Shown here in pieces: positions 61,461-64,000 of a stretch of DNA of 64,000 bases. Numbering within the stretch: position 1 is the stretch's first letter; every line of letters begins with the position of its first letter. Source of the stretch: an uncultured Candidatus Melainabacteria bacterium (GTDB lineage: Bacteria > Cyanobacteriota > Vampirovibrionia > Gastranaerophilales > Gastranaerophilaceae); contig CAKVDZ010000008.1 of the NCBI GenBank assembly GCA_934728585.1, forward strand, positions 1 to 64,000. Direction: 5' to 3'. The notes under the pieces are model-generated. The model did not search any database. It was given only the letters and a program-made list of their open reading frames with translations, and was not told the DNA's origin. The position numbers and the translations under genes were made by a program.

Positions 61461-62771
61461 ATGTTTAATAGAATATTCGATTTTTCTCAAAAAATTTGCA
61501 ATAGACTTTATAATAACAGTTTAATTCTACAAAATATTGACTCGCTAATATTAATTTCAATATTAGCAGTCTTTATTTCGTCAACATTTGCACAATCAGA
61601 GTCAATTGGAATATTTGCAATCATAGCCACATTTTTAACATTCATTAATTTGCTAGTAAAACCTCAAGAAAAACTTACTTGTTGCAAATTTGAGTATTTT
61701 TTACTTGCATATTTTATGCTTGTAATCGTAAGTTTAGCAGGTTCAAGCTTATTTCATTTAAGTTTAAAAGGATTTTTCAAAATACTTATCTATCTAGGTT
61801 TTTACATATCTCTAATACAATATTTAAAAAATCATAAAGACAAAGCATTATGGATTATTTTTACAATTGCTGGTTGCGTTTGTTTTGAAACGTTAAATGG
61901 ACTTTTGCAAACAGTAATCCGCCCTGAAGCCATTTCAACATGGCAAGATACGTCTTACATCAATCCAGAAGATGTAATCAATAGAGTTTATGGGACATTA
62001 AAGCCTTATAACCCAAATTTATTTGGAGGATATCTAGTTGCAACAATCCCAACATTACTGGCTCTTGTCGCATTTAGCACTTACAAAAAAAGTTACAAGC
62101 TAACAGCTACGCTTGGTGTGATTTTATTGTTTAGTGCGTACGTTTTACTTCAAACTGGCTGTAGAGGCTCTTACTTAGGCTTGTTTGCGATGTTCATAAC
62201 ACTTGCCATTTTATGCGGGAAATTACTTTGGAATAAATACAAAGAAATATATCTATCGATAATTGGTACAATAACCGCAATCGGTACAGTCTTTGTTCTT
62301 TCTGTAGGCGCGCTTCGCTCTAGAATTTTCTCAATATTTTTGATGAGAACAGATAGTTCAAATTCATTTAGATTTAACGTTTACAACTCATGCATAGAAA
62401 TGCTAAAAGACAATTGGCTATTTGGTATTGGTCTTGGAAACCAAAACTTTAGAGAAACTTACGGATTATATATGAAAACTGGATTTGACGCATTAAGTGC
62501 ATATAACATCTACCTTGAAACAGCTGTAGAAAGTGGTATTTTTGCCCTTATTTGCTTTGTAATATTTTTAGCTTTAGTGATTTACCAAGCATATAAGTTT
62601 ATAACAACAACTACAGACAAAACCGCTCTTATCATAAGCGGAGTTGCCTTATTATCAATCATTGGCTTGATGGTTCACGGCTTTGTAGATACTGTATTCT
62701 TCAGACCTCAAATTCACTTTGTGTTCTGGGCTATGGTTGCAATTATCAGAACGCAAACAGAAGAAGCTTAA
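61461..62771 (+). CDS. O-antigen ligase-like (IctB/WaaL family) membrane protein
   Basis: It has 436 residues with about ten membrane helices. The conserved outer loop includes RVYGTLKPYNPNLFGGYL, LLQTGCRGSYLGLF, MRTDSSNSFRFNVYNSCIEMLKDNWLFGIGLGNQNF and LSAYNIYLETAVESGIFALICF. These match the cyanobacterial IctB type and O-antigen ligases. Given neighbours in heptose synthesis, a glycan ligase or polymerase in the envelope is more likely than a bicarbonate transporter. Its end overlaps the convergent sigma gene by 4 bases. Confidence 0.8.
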   Translation: MFNRIFDFSQKICNRLYNNSLILQNIDSLILISILAVFISSTFAQSESIGIFAIIATFLTFINLLVKPQEKLTCCKFEYFLLAYFMLVIVSLAGSSLFHLSLKGFFKILIYLGFYISLIQYLKNHKDKALWIIFTIAGCVCFETLNGLLQTVIRPEAISTWQDTSYINPEDVINRVYGTLKPYNPNLFGGYLVATIPTLLALVAFSTYKKSYKLTATLGVILLFSAYVLLQTGCRGSYLGLFAMFITLAILCGKLLWNKYKEIYLSIIGTITAIGTVFVLSVGALRSRIFSIFLMRTDSSNSFRFNVYNSCIEMLKDNWLFGIGLGNQNFRETYGLYMKTGFDALSAYNIYLETAVESGIFALICFVIFLALVIYQAYKFITTTTDKTALIISGVALLSIIGLMVHGFVDTVFFRPQIHFVFWAMVAIIRTQTEEA

Positions 62772-63721
62772 TCTAAAAATTCTTTGTATTTTTTAAGATT
62801 TTCATCAGCACGCAACTTTTTAATCGCACTACCTTCAAGTTGTCTTATACGTTCTTTCGAAAAGCCCATAATTTTCCCTAACTGTTCCAAAGTTTTAGGT
62901 TTGTCATCAATCAAGCCAAATCTATGGTGTAAAATTTTTTGTTCGCGTTTTTCTAAATGTTGTAACATATTAGGAATACTTGCATATAAACTACTTGCTT
63001 GCGCCTGTACATCTGGAGCTTTATAGCTTTTATCCGCAATATAATCCTGCACATTCAAATCCTCTGTAACAGGGGTATCTAAACTTATTGGCTCTTTTAT
63101 AATAGCCTTTTTTATACTCTGAACTCTTTTAACAGAAATCTCCATCTTTTTTGCAATTTCCTTTTCTGTCGGCTCTCTATTAAGTTCAAAAGTCAAATCT
63201 AAAACAGCTTTTTTGTATTTTCTGATTTTATCTGTCATATGAACTGGAATTCTTATTGAACGAGAATTATTTGAAATAGCACGGATAATTGTTTGCTTTA
63301 TCCACCAAGTTGCATACGTTGAAAACTTAAACTCTTTTGAATAATCAAACTTTTCCGCAGCCCTAATTAAGCCAATAGAGCCCTCTTGAACCAAGTCCAT
63401 AAACAACACACCTTGCCCAATATACCTTTTTGCAATACTAATTACAAGGCGCAAATTAGCTTGAACCAATTTCTTCTTAGCCTTAATTGCGTCAATCTTA
63501 GAGCCCTCTTTTATCGTTTGTCCTAAAAACATTTCTTCTTTTGCCGATAACAACTTCGTTTTACCAACATCTTTTAAATACATTTGAAGTAAATCATCTT
63601 CTTTTGAAATGCAACTAAAAGTTTTAGGTTCTTGCGCATCTAACTTTTCATCATCTTCGCAAAAGTCAAATTCGTCCCACTTCTCAAGTAGCTCAACAGA
63701 CTTTGTATTAACACAGCCCAT
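62768..63721 (-). CDS. RpoD-family sigma factor
   Basis: It has 317 residues. Region 1.2 is DLLQMYLKDVGKTKLLSAKEE, region 2 is RLVISIAKRYIGQGVLFMDLVQEGSIGLIRAAEKFDYSKEFKFSTYATWWIKQTI, region 3 follows, and region 4 ends KTLEQLGKIMGFSKERIRQLEGSAIKKLR. Region 1.1 is missing or much reduced. This is a group 1 or 2 factor of the SigA type. A different, shorter factor is at 31.6 kb. The start is preceded by an AGG site. Whether it is the housekeeping factor cannot be decided from this window. Confidence 0.9.
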   Translation of the reverse strand: MGCVNTKSVELLEKWDEFDFCEDDEKLDAQEPKTFSCISKEDDLLQMYLKDVGKTKLLSAKEEMFLGQTIKEGSKIDAIKAKKKLVQANLRLVISIAKRYIGQGVLFMDLVQEGSIGLIRAAEKFDYSKEFKFSTYATWWIKQTIIRAISNNSRSIRIPVHMTDKIRKYKKAVLDLTFELNREPTEKEIAKKMEISVKRVQSIKKAIIKEPISLDTPVTEDLNVQDYIADKSYKAPDVQAQASSLYASIPNMLQHLEKREQKILHHRFGLIDDKPKTLEQLGKIMGFSKERIRQLEGSAIKKLRADENLKKYKEFLD

Positions 63722-63783
63722 AATAAAAACCTCATAAATCCAACTACAAAAAATTAGACGAACTTAATCAGTTTTTGTTTCAA

Positions 63784-64000
63784 CTATTTTTCGTAACGAG
63801 GTGGAGGTTCTTTTGTATGACTCATTTGCGCCAAAACACTACTTGGAAATGTATGAATTAGCCAATTTAATTTATCAACTACAGTATTATAAAAATTAAC
63901 TTTTTCTTCAAAAACTTGTTGCATTTGTGCAAATTCTCTTAAAGAAGATTGAAATCCAGCATTATTTTTTAATTCTGGATATCTAGAAACAGCTTCTAAT
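63784..64000 (-). CDS. lemA: LemA family protein, 3' part cut by the right edge
   Basis: The reverse strand from the right edge is open and ends at the stop codon at 63784-63786. The visible 71 residues begin EAVSRYPELKNNAGFQSSL and continue FAQMQQVFEEKVNFYNTVVDKLNWLIHTFPSSVLAQM, ending PPRYEKN-like. YPELK, a YN pair and FPS are the C-terminal marks of LemA proteins. LemA is an alpha-helical, membrane-anchored protein of unclear function. The N-terminal anchor is outside the window. It is 62 bases upstream of the sigma factor gene on the same strand. Confidence 0.75.
   Translation of the reverse strand, partial: LEAVSRYPELKNNAGFQSSLREFAQMQQVFEEKVNFYNTVVDKLNWLIHTFPSSVLAQMSHTKEPPPRYEK

Overview
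The window looks like a piece of chromosome from a low-GC, Gram-negative, strictly fermentative anaerobe. The best fit is a gut-type non-photosynthetic cyanobacterial relative (Melainabacteria/Vampirovibrionia, order Gastranaerophilales). This is inference from content. There are LPS genes (lptB, an LptF/G permease, gmhA, a heptose-phosphate kinase). Several proteins are of cyanobacterial flavour (a DUF4330-like protein, an IctB/O-antigen-ligase-like protein, a GH57 branching enzyme, a DprA-like Rossmann protein). An [FeFe]-hydrogenase/AdhE/Rex block is present, while respiratory and photosynthetic genes are absent. Two prepilin-like proteins and two small proteins carry an N-terminal SF(K/R)G-type motif. 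No phage, insertion sequence or CRISPR array is visible.

Layout. 0-4.1 kb, minus strand: a repeat-bearing left edge with an 11-C run, then nadB-nadC (NAD synthesis) and glnA. 4.3-12.6 kb: an HD-GYP protein, a PcrA/UvrD helicase on the other strand, then a plus-strand run of DprA-like, HEAT-like, Nudix, HAD, ispF, glyoxalase and gmhA. 12.6-14 kb: an XRE regulator with a palindromic upstream site, a broken polysaccharide-deacetylase-like gene and a 54-residue peptide gene. 14-21.4 kb: nucleoside transporter, exported protein, dxr, solute-binding lipoprotein, lptB-lptF/G and a phosphodiester glycosidase-like protein. 21.4-25.4 kb: a prepilin whose leader has been lengthened by a dispersed repeat, a TPR protein, pth and a second regulator. 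25.5-27.4 kb: a promoter, a structured leader and tRNA-Lys, then two paralogous exported proteins. 27.4-32.7 kb, minus strand: sigma-like factor, gcvPB, HgdB-like protein, membrane protein, miaA and rpsT.

32.8-37.3 kb: second prepilin, zinc-ribbon protein, spmA-spmB, two WYL-type regulators and a CAU tRNA. 37.4-45.7 kb, minus strand: adhE, rex, ferredoxin, sensory hydrogenase-like protein, SpoIIE-type phosphatase, ferredoxin and group-B-like [FeFe] hydrogenase. This is a coherent NADH/H2 redox-balancing block. 45.9-49.5 kb: folP, a cytidylyltransferase, a queuosine-precursor transporter and two SF(K/R)G proteins. 49.8-56 kb: GH57 branching enzyme, rpsP, and an operon of histidine kinase, response regulator and divergent PilB/GspE-like ATPase. 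56-64 kb: trxB, a secreted protein, pgi, a single-pass membrane protein, heptose kinase, DUF4330-like, O-antigen-ligase-like, an RpoD-family sigma factor and the 3' part of a lemA gene cut by the right edge.

The most unusual signals are four. The first is a dispersed repeat translated in frame inside a prepilin leader, with a second copy at the left edge beside a homopolymer that controls an open frame. The second is a three-way-junction-like leader between a promoter and tRNA-Lys. The third is a kinase/regulator/degenerate-pilus-ATPase operon. The fourth is a three-member exported protein family.
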